A DNA stretch of 7,868 bases. Source: Desulfocicer vacuolatum DSM 3385 (GTDB taxonomy: Bacteria; Desulfobacterota; Desulfobacteria; Desulfobacterales; SURF-7). The DNA lies in the NCBI GenBank assembly GCA_945870015.1, contig CAMBQS010000149.1, positions 1 through 7,868 of the forward strand, written 5' to 3'. Of this stretch, positions 1 to 5,307 are shown piece by piece (positions within the stretch are counted from its first letter, which is position 1; each line of letters starts with the position of its first letter). A program made the position numbers and the translations under genes. The notes under the pieces were generated by a model. The model was given only the letters and a program-made list of their open reading frames with translations, did no database searches and was not told the origin of the DNA.

Positions 1-1
1 A

Positions 2-508
2 ACTCATGTATTGAAAGTGCGGATTATCGCAGACATCGAAGACCGGATTCAGGTGGAAATGGAGCGTGAGAAACAATCACCGCAGGAAGCATTGCGGATC
101 ATCAAAGGAGATGATGAGCAGCGCCGGAAATGGAGCATGCAGTTATACGGGATTGACACCCATGATTCCAGTCTGTATGATTTGGTTATCCACATCGGCC
201 GGATCACGGTGGATGATGCTGCGGATATCATCTGCCATACTATCGGGAAGGAAAGTTTTAAAGCAACCCCGCAATCCCGCAAGGCGATGGATAATCTGTC
301 GCTGGCTGCCGAAGTGAAAGCCGTGCTCATTGAAACAAACCCGACAGTGGAAACAACCGCCGCAGACGGGAAAGTATTTGTCCGGGCCAAGATCAACGAG
401 TTCCAACAGCTTGAAGTGATCGAGGAGATGAAAAAACGTGCCGGTACCGTAAAAGGAGTTCAGGAGGTAGAGATCAAGGTGCTTCCGGTGACTCTTTATT
501 CGGATTGA
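2..508 (+). CDS. Cytidylate kinase-like family protein with C-terminal BON domain (5' end missing)
   Basis: The reading frame is open from base 2, so the N-terminal P-loop part lies outside the window; the TTG at 11 is not a believable start. Visible residues begin LKVRIIADIEDRI and continue through a basic helix, EQRRKW and the LYGIDTHDSSLYDLVIHIGRI stretch. This is the LID/C-terminal pattern of the cytidylate kinase-like family (Cytidylate_kin2), a P-loop nucleotide kinase relative. From about residue 95 of the visible part to the end (AAEVKAVL, DGKVFVRAKI, VKGVQEVEIKV) the sequence matches a BON domain, a small alpha/beta module often linked to ligand or membrane association. Kinase-like plus BON is a known combination in deltaproteobacterial proteins; its substrate is unknown to me, and true CMP kinase activity should not be assumed. 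A strong terminator follows 30 bases after the stop. Confidence 0.8.
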   Translation, partial: THVLKVRIIADIEDRIQVEMEREKQSPQEALRIIKGDDEQRRKWSMQLYGIDTHDSSLYDLVIHIGRITVDDAADIICHTIGKESFKATPQSRKAMDNLSLAAEVKAVLIETNPTVETTAADGKVFVRAKINEFQQLEVIEEMKKRAGTVKGVQEVEIKVLPVTLYSD

Positions 509-538
509 GTTTTTCCCGGTATATGACCTGACAGGGAG

Positions 539-569
539 AGCGCGAGCTTGAATGCCTCGCGCTTTTTTT
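539..569 (+). terminator. Rho-independent terminator after the cytidylate kinase-like gene
   Basis: An 8-bp perfect stem (AGCGCGAG at 539-546 with CTCGCGCT at 556-563) encloses a 9-base loop and runs straight into seven T residues (563-569). This is a textbook intrinsic terminator on the + strand. It ends only 10 bases before the ATG of the next gene (580), so it may also act as a leader hairpin for that gene. Confidence 0.9.
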
Positions 570-579
570 ATCGTATTGC

Positions 580-1314
580 ATGATAAAATGGTGCGAAAAA
601 ATACTGGTTGCCGTTGATGGAAGTGATCCTATGCATCACCTTCTAAGGGAGTCGATCCGGCTTGCCCATTGGATCAAGGCTGAAATGACCGTGATTCACG
701 CGGTTCCGCCTTACAACGGAGACTTGACTTTCGCAGGAGCAGGCAGCATTGAAGACTTGCGTCGGGAACCGTGCCGGCGGCTGCTGGACCGGGTGACGGA
801 GATCGCAGAAGAGGATCATGCATTTCTGAAAGCAATCTGCCTGGAGGGAGAGCCTGCTGAAATCATCCTGGAAACCGCGCAAAAAGAATCGTGTGATCTT
901 GTCGTCATGGGCGTCTATCCCAAAAACATCCTGAGCAGGATCATTTCCGGGCAAACCCTGAAAAAAGTCCTGGCCCGTATACGAAAAAACGTGATGATCT
1001 TTCCGCCCAACACATCCCTTGACTGGCAAAAAATTGTTCTGATAACAGATGACAGCAAATACAGTGCATTGGCGACCGATCTGGCCGAAGAACTGACCCG
1101 TGGCTACGGCGGAGAACTCATCCGGACAGCCCTGCCCGATATCTTCAGGCGGTCTGCAAGGCAGATCATCCAGACAGCGCAACAGCAAAAAGCCAGCCTG
1201 ATTATCATGCCAACCCCCGAATTCTCTGGATTCTCCCTGTTCAGGGGTGACGCCTTTGAGCGGTTCCTCTCCGAACTGCCCTGTCCGGCCCTGATCTGCG
1301 GGATCGGATCATAA
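580..1314 (+). CDS. Tandem universal stress protein (UspA family, two domains)
   Basis: The 244-residue protein has two Usp domains. Domain 1 (about residues 5-142) opens with KILVAVDGSD, with the conserved Asp13 in the nucleotide pocket, and ends with DLVVMGVYPKN..ISGQTLKKVL..NVMIFPP. The Usp ATP-binding motif G-x2-G-x9-G-(S/T) keeps its exact spacing here (Gly111 and Gly124), but the second Gly is Pro114 and the final S/T is Gln125, so ATP binding may be altered. Domain 2 (about 150-244) opens with KIVLITDDSKYS and closes with CPALICG; it has lost the glycine motif and is probably structural. The protein is cytoplasmic, with no signal peptide or membrane segment. Usp proteins are generally linked to stress survival; the exact role is unknown. 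The ATG at 580 is required to keep the first beta strand but has no Shine-Dalgarno sequence, and the terminator hairpin leaves no room for a promoter between them. Confidence 0.88.
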   Translation: MIKWCEKILVAVDGSDPMHHLLRESIRLAHWIKAEMTVIHAVPPYNGDLTFAGAGSIEDLRREPCRRLLDRVTEIAEEDHAFLKAICLEGEPAEIILETAQKESCDLVVMGVYPKNILSRIISGQTLKKVLARIRKNVMIFPPNTSLDWQKIVLITDDSKYSALATDLAEELTRGYGGELIRTALPDIFRRSARQIIQTAQQQKASLIIMPTPEFSGFSLFRGDAFERFLSELPCPALICGIGS

Positions 1315-1342
1315 AACCCATTTTCCCAATCCGGAATCTGCT

Positions 1343-1807
1343 TCAGGATTCCCCCTCCTGAATGTTCTGCGTCAGTTCTTCGACTCTTTTGGATATATCC
1401 CGGACATTCATATTCCGGTGATCAATCCACCACTTGGCTTCGGTTTTCGCCTGCCATTCCTCAAGAAACAGGGTAAACGCCTTTTCCGATTTTTCTCTTG
1501 CCTCATCGTCAGCAAAAGCAAGACTATCCCGCAGGTAATTGACCTTGTTTAGCATCTCGGAACGGATTTTCACTGCCCATGAAACTGTTTTTTGTGTTCC
1601 GGCAAGCTCTTGAAACCCGACATTTTTATGCTCATCCGTCAACTGCTTTGTCTGTTTTTCAAAATATTCATTTTTACACTTTTCACAGAACCAGTGCTTT
1701 TTATCCACCAGAAACAGATTCTTCTCATGGGTATCAAACAACTGGACTTCAAATTTGCAACGGCATGTACGACATCTTACCGAATAATTATAGATTTCTT
1801 TTGCCAT
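1343..1807 (-). CDS. Hypothetical zinc-ribbon protein
   Basis: A 154-residue soluble protein with two CxxC knuckles near the N-terminus: Cys12/Cys15 (RCRTCRC, with an extra Cys17) and Cys41/Cys44 (FCEKCKNEYF). This is the spacing of a zinc ribbon that binds one Zn. The rest (about 50-154) is predicted to be mostly helical and charged, with a Trp-rich patch near residue 120 (EEWQAKTEAKWW) and a C-terminal helix. I do not recognise a family; a nucleic-acid or protein-binding role is the usual guess for such a fold but is not shown. It converges with the usp gene, whose stop is 28 bases away, so it is transcribed alone. The ATG at 1807 has a weak GGG about 10 bases upstream, next to a perfect GGCCGG/CCGGCC hairpin that could mask it. 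A possible promoter lies at 1912-1940. Confidence 0.7.
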   Translation of the reverse strand: MAKEIYNYSVRCRTCRCKFEVQLFDTHEKNLFLVDKKHWFCEKCKNEYFEKQTKQLTDEHKNVGFQELAGTQKTVSWAVKIRSEMLNKVNYLRDSLAFADDEAREKSEKAFTLFLEEWQAKTEAKWWIDHRNMNVRDISKRVEELTQNIQEGES

Positions 1808-1819
1808 ATTTTTTTGCCC

Positions 1820-1834
1820 GGCCGGATGCCGGCC
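1820..1834. repeat. Perfect GC hairpin just upstream of the zinc-ribbon gene
   Basis: GGCCGG (1820-1825), ATG loop, CCGGCC (1829-1834). In the leader of the minus-strand gene that starts at 1807, this stem sits 13 bases from the start codon and borders the only G-rich stretch that could serve as a ribosome binding site. It is followed on the minus strand by GGGC and seven A residues, not T residues, so it is not a terminator for that strand. It could influence translation initiation or be a chance palindrome. Confidence 0.5.
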
Positions 1835-1911
1835 TTATCCTTTTCATCAATACTGGATGAGGAATGGTTGTGTGGTTTCAATTACATTGGATATGGATTG
1901 TCATAAAGCGT

Positions 1912-1940
1912 ATCATAACAAAAACATTGTCCTGAAGCAA
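1912..1940 (-). promoter_or_regulatory. Candidate sigma70-type promoter of the zinc-ribbon gene
   Basis: On the minus strand, TTGCTT (1935-1940) and TATGAT (1912-1917) are separated by 17 bases. The -10 matches 5 of 6 consensus bases and the -35 matches the TTG core. It would give a leader of roughly 100 bases containing the GC hairpin at 1820-1834. The assignment rests only on motif matching. Confidence 0.3.
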
Positions 1941-1965
1941 AAGAAAAATATCCAGCCGGAATTGA

Positions 1966-2283
1966 TCAGGGTCTCCAGAGAAACCGCGTGAGGTCGATCC
2001 TGCTGTTTTCTGTAAAAACAACTCCTTCCCGCTCAAGAAGCGTTTGCTGAATCTCATACCCCTGACTCTTCCTCAGAGATATCCTGCCATGCCGGTTCAC
2101 CACCCGATGCCAGGGGAGACCGTCCTTCCGGGAACAGGAGTGTAATATCCGTGCAACCTGTCTGGCTGCCCGTGGATTGCCGGACTGCGCTGCGATCTGT
2201 CCATATGTTGCAACTTTTCCGGCGGGAATTTGCAGAATCTGTTTTTTTACTTTTATGGTAAATGAATTCGTCATCACAAACAT
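1966..2283 (-). CDS. Alkyltransferase-like protein (ATL, MGMT family, Cys replaced by Trp)
   Basis: This 105-residue protein has the DNA-binding domain of O6-methylguanine-DNA methyltransferases: VATYGQIA (Tyr27), NPRAARQVARIL (the Arg finger/recognition helix region) and PWHRVVNRHGRIS. In true methyltransferases the active site reads PCHRV; here Trp58 replaces the acceptor Cys, so the protein cannot take the alkyl group. PWHRV is the hallmark of ATL proteins (Atl1, E. coli YbaZ), which bind and flip O6-alkylguanine and hand the lesion to nucleotide excision repair. The length is typical of stand-alone ATLs. The second Met (2274) is an equally plausible start, because neither site has a clear ribosome binding site. 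It appears to be a single-gene unit, separated from the zinc-ribbon gene by about 160 bases. Confidence 0.88.
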   Translation of the reverse strand: MFVMTNSFTIKVKKQILQIPAGKVATYGQIAAQSGNPRAARQVARILHSCSRKDGLPWHRVVNRHGRISLRKSQGYEIQQTLLEREGVVFTENSRIDLTRFLWRP

Positions 2284-2535
2284 GAGGTGTCGTTTTCAAG
2301 AGTGTTTCTGATATCTTTTATGAAAAATCAATAATTTTAATAAATCGCTGGACAGAAGCCGGAATCCTTTTATACTACTTGTACTCACAAAAAAACAATG
2401 CCAAAATGGGTGCAATTAAAAGTGTTGGGTTTCGATTACCCAATAGTTTTGATTACTCCCTGTCAAAATTTTCACCTTAAAATTCTAAATTCAACTTGCT
2501 AAATATATAAAAACTTATATAATTGACTCGTGACT
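2284..2535. other. AT-rich divergent intergenic region between atl and higBA
   Basis: About 250 bases with no supported ORF. Toward the ATL gene on the minus strand there is a weak promoter candidate: TTGTTT (2393-2398) and TATAAA (2369-2374), 18-base spacer. Near the middle, TTGGGT (2425-2430) and ACCCAA (2438-2443) form a 6-bp inverted repeat with a 7-base loop. It resembles, at low similarity, GTTGGGTTTCG-type dispersed palindromes known in many bacterial genomes and may be a decayed copy. The higBA promoter lies at 2496-2523. Confidence 0.5.
2496..2523 (+). promoter_or_regulatory. Candidate promoter of the higBA operon
   Basis: TTGCTA (2496-2501) and a perfect TATAAT (2518-2523) are separated by 16 bases. 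The predicted transcription start, about 2529-2531, falls at or just before the GTG (2530) and ATG (2536) of the toxin gene, and no Shine-Dalgarno sequence precedes either. If correct, the toxin would be translated from a leaderless or nearly leaderless mRNA, while the antitoxin has a strong site of its own. Confidence 0.45.
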
Positions 2536-2850
2536 ATGAAATCACTAAAATTTGTTGGTTCGAGTTTAGATGATTTACGGGATTTTCCGGAAGAAGCTCG
2601 TCGCGCTGCAGGCTTTGAACTTCGTGCTATTCAGGATGGATTCGAACCGCGTGACTGGAAGCCTGTTCAAACCGTCGGGCCGGGTGTAAAGGAAATTCGC
2701 ATTCATATCCTGGGTGAATGGAGGATCATCTATGTTGCCAAGCTGCACGATTCCATTTATGTATTGCATGTTTTTCAGAAGAAATCCCGGAAGACAAGTC
2801 AGCGCGATATTGATCTGGCTCGTAACAGATACAAACAAATAGGAGTATGA
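2536..2850 (+). CDS. higB: HigB-type toxin, RelE/ParE superfamily (Gp49-like)
   Basis: From the ATG at 2536 the protein has 104 residues, typical for the phage Gp49-like/HigB family. Family signatures are present in order: LDDLRDFPEEARRAAGFEL near the N-terminus, the central DWKPVQTVGPGVKEIRI strand, WRIIYVAKLHDSIYVLHVFQKKSRKT and the C-terminal RDIDLARNRYKQ helix. Members cleave mRNA on the ribosome; the basic residues in the FQKKSRKT stretch match the usual catalytic/RNA-contact area. A GTG at 2530 is in frame and could be used instead, adding two residues. The gene precedes the antitoxin gene, the usual HigBA order, with a 3-base gap. Family assignment is firm; the sub-type (HigB versus generic RelE/ParE) is less certain. 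Confidence 0.88.
   Translation: MKSLKFVGSSLDDLRDFPEEARRAAGFELRAIQDGFEPRDWKPVQTVGPGVKEIRIHILGEWRIIYVAKLHDSIYVLHVFQKKSRKTSQRDIDLARNRYKQIGV
2841..2845 (+). promoter_or_regulatory. Strong ribosome binding site of the antitoxin gene
   Basis: AGGAG lies 8 bases before the ATG at 2854, inside the last codons of the toxin gene. The contrast with the toxin start, which has no such site, would favour excess antitoxin from the shared mRNA. Confidence 0.75.
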
Positions 2851-2853
2851 CTT

Positions 2854-3138
2854 ATGAAAAAAAATATTATAAAATCATCAGGAAATGTGTTTGCTGATTT
2901 GGGATATTCACCGGACGAGGCAGCTATTCTCCAGATGCGAGCCGATTTGATGGCTGATTTGCGGAAATTTATTGAAACGAAAAAACTCATCCAGAATGAG
3001 GCTGCAAAAATTTTCGGCATCAGTCAATCGCGCGTTTCCGATTTAATGACGGGCAAGTGGGAAAAGTTCAGTCTGGAGATGTTGATCACACTATCGACAA
3101 AAGCCGGCAGACATGTCACATTGAAAATCGCTGCATAA
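2854..3138 (+). CDS. higA: HigA-type antitoxin, XRE-family helix-turn-helix
   Basis: The 94-residue protein carries a helix-turn-helix at about 45-66 (LIQNEAAKIFGISQSRVSDLMTGK), preceded by the MRADLMADLRKFIE helix and followed by FSLEMLITLSTKAGRHVTLKI. This is the HTH_37/XRE pattern found in antitoxins paired with Gp49-like HigB toxins. The first 25 or so residues (NVFADLGYSPDEAA) are the characteristic N-terminal extension. It should neutralise the HigB-type toxin encoded immediately upstream and repress the shared promoter. Start choice is supported by AGGAG 8 bases upstream. No terminator is visible in the 64 bases before the convergent gene that ends at 3203. Confidence 0.9.
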   Translation: MKKNIIKSSGNVFADLGYSPDEAAILQMRADLMADLRKFIETKKLIQNEAAKIFGISQSRVSDLMTGKWEKFSLEMLITLSTKAGRHVTLKIAA

Positions 3139-3202
3139 AAAGCAACAATTCCCGGAAATTTCTTCTTGTGCCTCCCTCCTTATCATTACGGGGATTCGAT
3201 AT

Positions 3203-3739
3203 TTACATCTTGGCCAGATCCGGTTCATCTTCCAGAAAAATGGTGATTTTCTCCGTCTTGTTCTGTTTTCTCCCTGGCCGGCACTTTGTATTGCTTTTCA
3301 ACAGCTCTATTGTCTTGATGCTGAAGCCCTCTTCAAGATGCATGCAAATGGCATTGATCATATTCTGCTGGGCATCCGGCGTGTTCTGATAAGAGATGTT
3401 TTTTTCAACCGTCACATTCTCCTCGATCTCGCGCATGTTTTCAGCCAGGTCCGAACCTTCTCCGCCATACTGTTTCATGATATCTGCCAGGGCGGTTTCA
3501 GGATGCCCGTCACCACCTTCACTGTCCTGGTCTGCCTTGTCTTTTCCAAAAAAGCCGGGCGCATGATTCCCGAACGTCAATGGGCTTTGGGAGTCCTCTG
3601 CGGATTCATCCGGGAAGGTGCTGCTGGCTTTCCGGGTATTCTCTTTTGATTTACCGGGGGAAGTTTTATCCTTCCTGTCTTCTGAAATAAAGATATTGGA
3701 AATCTCCCTGAATCCTCTGCCAAGGCTTTTATTCTCCAT
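3203..3739 (-). CDS. ParA-partner candidate with N-terminal ParB-like LGRGF peptide
   Basis: A 178-residue protein encoded 32 bases downstream of the ParA-CBM48 gene on the same strand, so probably in one operon. Residues 5-19 (SLGRGFREISNIFIS) resemble the N-terminal LGRGL peptide of ParB/Spo0J, the segment known to contact ParA and stimulate its ATPase through a basic residue (Arg8 here). Nothing else resembles ParB: there is no helix-turn-helix and no CTPase GERR-type motif. Residues 20-80 are rich in Ser, Lys, Asp, Glu and Gly and look disordered; 80-150 may form helices (ALADIMKQY, NMINAICMHLEEGF); the C-terminal end is basic, then acidic. I infer an adaptor that links the ATPase to a cargo. 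The family is not recognised. GGGG lies 10 bases before the ATG, a long but usable spacing. Confidence 0.75.
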   Translation of the reverse strand: MENKSLGRGFREISNIFISEDRKDKTSPGKSKENTRKASSTFPDESAEDSQSPLTFGNHAPGFFGKDKADQDSEGGDGHPETALADIMKQYGGEGSDLAENMREIEENVTVEKNISYQNTPDAQQNMINAICMHLEEGFSIKTIELLKSNTKCRPGRKQNKTEKITIFLEDEPDLAKM

Positions 3740-3771
3740 TTTTTTATGTCCCCGTTCGAGAGAAAGTCAGA

Positions 3772-4839
3772 TCAGGCAATTTCGATAACCGAGTTTTTGC
3801 CTCCAAATGCATTGTCGGCAAGATTGGGATTTCTCTTGTCCTCGATCCATGTGTCATTCACCAGGAACTTGTATTCATATTTTCCCGGCTCCAGTAAAAT
3901 TCTTTTTGACCATTTTCCCTCCTGATCCCTATCCATTGTGGATTCTTCGGAAGGAGTCCAGTTGTTGAAACTGCCGACGATTTTAACGGAAACCGCATCC
4001 GGTGCATGGAATACAAAATGCTTCTCGATTTTGGGGAACGATTTTTTCTGCTTTACCAGTTCCATTCCCAGACGCCTTTCCTCTTTGACCACTTCCGTTG
4101 CAAAGGCCATATAATCCGTAAATCCTCTCGCGTTTTTTTGATAGTCCAGGATCGACTTCCCGAAGCTTGCGGCTTCCTTTAACTTGACATTCAAGTTGAT
4201 GACGGTCTTATACATCGAACCCTTGAAGTTGTCTCTGATATCATGCAGGACTTCCTTTGATATCCGGGTCCGGCTGTCATACATGGTTGCAACTGCATTG
4301 ATTTTCAGTTTATGCCCTGTCTTTTCCTGGACCAGGCCCAGTATTTCCATTAATCTGCCAATCCCGTGCAGAGAAAAGAGGCTCATCTCAATCGGAACAA
4401 TGACTTCAGTGGAAGCCAGAAGAGAATTGAATGTCAATAATCCAAGGCTGGGCGGACAATCGATGATGATATAGTCAAAAACCTGATACAGGCTGTCAAT
4501 CGCTTCCTTTAACCGGGATTCTCTTCCCTTCACCATCGACAGATGCTGATCCAGTGTGCTCAGGGAGATGTTCGAGGGGGCCATATGAAAATTTTTTCCA
4601 ATCCCGATCAACACCTCATCAAGACTGGTTGTACGGCTGCCGGAGATCCCGAGCGCATCGCTGACGGTCTTGTTCTGTTCGTCCGGATTGATATTCAGGT
4701 GCAACGCTGAATGTCCCTGGGGATCCATATCAATGAGAAGCACCTTTCTTCCCTTGTTTGCCAGGCAGGCGGACAGATTGACCGCTGTGGTTGTCTTTCC
4801 ACATCCACCTTTCTGGTTGGCAATTGAAATAATCCTCAT
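3772..4839 (-). CDS. ParA-family ATPase fused to a C-terminal glycogen-binding (CBM48/AMPK-beta-like) domain
   Basis: From the ATG at 4839 the protein has 355 residues. Residues 1-250 are a complete ParA/Soj ATPase: deviant Walker A KGGCGKTT (Lys10 signature, Lys15), Walker A' DMDPQG (catalytic Asp39), Walker B YIIIDCPPSLG (Asp127), the VPIEMSLFSLHGI switch strand, and the NLNVKLKEAASFGKSILDY segment equivalent to the DNA-contact end of Soj. A charged linker (252-270) leads to residues 272-355, a CBM48/E-set module: VKIVGSFNNW, GKYEYKF, DTWIED, GGKNSVIEI. The AMPK-beta glycogen-binding positions correspond to Trp294, Lys324, Trp331 and Asn349, all kept. The ATPase should cycle on nucleoid DNA; the extra domain probably tethers it to an alpha-glucan. 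An ORF extension to 4911 exists, but AAGGGGGAA just upstream of 4839 and the family N-terminus fix the start. No ParB gene is seen; the next gene supplies a ParB-like peptide. Confidence 0.93.
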   Translation of the reverse strand: MRIISIANQKGGCGKTTTAVNLSACLANKGRKVLLIDMDPQGHSALHLNINPDEQNKTVSDALGISGSRTTSLDEVLIGIGKNFHMAPSNISLSTLDQHLSMVKGRESRLKEAIDSLYQVFDYIIIDCPPSLGLLTFNSLLASTEVIVPIEMSLFSLHGIGRLMEILGLVQEKTGHKLKINAVATMYDSRTRISKEVLHDIRDNFKGSMYKTVINLNVKLKEAASFGKSILDYQKNARGFTDYMAFATEVVKEERRLGMELVKQKKSFPKIEKHFVFHAPDAVSVKIVGSFNNWTPSEESTMDRDQEGKWSKRILLEPGKYEYKFLVNDTWIEDKRNPNLADNAFGGKNSVIEIA

Positions 4840-4842
4840 AAT

Positions 4843-4850
4843 TCCCCCTT
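4843..4850 (-). promoter_or_regulatory. Ribosome binding site that fixes the parA start
   Basis: On the minus strand AAGGGGGA (4843-4850) lies a few bases before the ATG at 4839. It supports MRIISIANQKGG as the true N-terminus over the upstream in-frame ATG at 4911, whose extra 24 residues have no counterpart in ParA proteins. Confidence 0.85.
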
Positions 4851-4853
4851 TTT

Positions 4854-4952
4854 CTATTTTTTTGAAACCGGTCCTATCAAAAAAGCCCGCCGTGACATGA
4901 ACACATGACACCGGAGGCTTTCAATAAAGCGTTTTGGAACCGTAATCATCAT
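4854..4952 (-). CDS. Possible 32-codon leader ORF upstream of the ParA gene
   Basis: On the minus strand an ATG at 4952 is preceded by AAGGA with 6 bases of spacing, better than many real genes in this window. The ORF starts MMITVPKRF, is rich in Lys and Arg, and ends with TAG at 4854-4856, only 14 bases before the parA ATG and next to its ribosome binding site. The terminator-like hairpin at 4879-4921 lies inside its second half, so ribosomes translating it would cover the hairpin. It may be a regulatory leader peptide or a small gene coupled to parA; a chance ORF is also possible. The amino acid sequence matches nothing I recognise. Confidence 0.35.
   Translation of the reverse strand: MMITVPKRFIESLRCHVFMSRRAFLIGPVSKK
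4879..4921 (-). terminator. Terminator-like hairpin (possible attenuator) in the parA leader
   Basis: Read on the minus strand, AAAGCCTCCGGTG (4909-4921) pairs with CACGGCGGGCTTT (4882-4894): ten Watson-Crick pairs and one G-T pair over 13 positions, with a 14-base loop. The descending arm runs into six T residues (A run 4879-4884 on the given strand). It points toward parA, with no obvious minus-strand gene upstream other than the leader ORF, so it could attenuate the parA operon rather than end another gene. Confidence 0.55.
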
Positions 4953-5000
4953 GATCCATCCTTTTTCGAGGCGGGTTCTGAACACGATTGACCATAACGC

Positions 5001-5054
5001 TTCGTAATATAACAGGTCTTGTATGTCAAGAAAAAAGATGCACAATATGTTGTG
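5001..5054 (-). promoter_or_regulatory. Candidate parA promoter region with inverted repeat
   Basis: The minus strand carries a perfect -35 hexamer TTGACA (5024-5029). At 17 bases further only TACGAA (5001-5006) is found, a poor -10, so the promoter call is weak. Twelve bases upstream of the -35 is an inverted repeat, CACAA (5041-5045), TATG, TTGTG (5050-5054), which could be an operator for autoregulation, as is common for parA genes. Confidence 0.3.
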
Positions 5055-5279
5055 TTTTTAACATTATTTCAACTGGTTCAAAAAATGGCCGCCACCCGAC
5101 AATTTCTGCTTTCTGAGCAAACCTGTTTTCCGGTTTTGATTCGCGATACGGTTTCGACCCATACCCAAAACTGCCGGGGATTTCTGACGATGAAACCATT
5201 CAAGGAAAATTGGGGACGTTGTTGACAAATTACACAAAATATTTCGAACATCATCCACAGCTTATTCTGCTTCAGGGTG

Positions 5280-5307
5280 ATAGCGGAATGAATGATTTTA
5301 TAGCGGA
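5280..5307 (+). repeat. ATAGCGGA direct repeat, 20-base period
   Basis: ATAGCGGA occurs at 5280-5287 and again at 5300-5307, exactly 20 bases apart (two helical turns). Two copies only, so it may be a protein-binding site pair or chance. Confidence 0.45.

Noticed and set aside
1333..1352. GGAATC/GATTCC inverted repeat between the convergent usp and zinc-ribbon genes as a terminator
   Set aside because: Six-base AT-containing stem overlapping the end of the zinc-ribbon coding region, with no T tract on either strand.
3203..3739. Calling the gene after parA a ParB
   Set aside because: Only the N-terminal LGRGF peptide is shared; the CTPase and helix-turn-helix parts of ParB are absent.
4840..4911. 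Extending the ParA protein to an upstream in-frame ATG at 4911 (379 residues)
   Set aside because: The extra 24 residues have no ParA counterpart, the stretch contains the real ribosome binding site AAGGGGGA, and the family N-terminus starts at MRIISIANQKGG.
5064..5258. A 64-codon minus-strand ORF in the parA-vapB gap
   Set aside because: No ribosome binding site, no recognisable domain, biased Gly/Arg/Lys content typical of spurious ORFs in repeat-like DNA.
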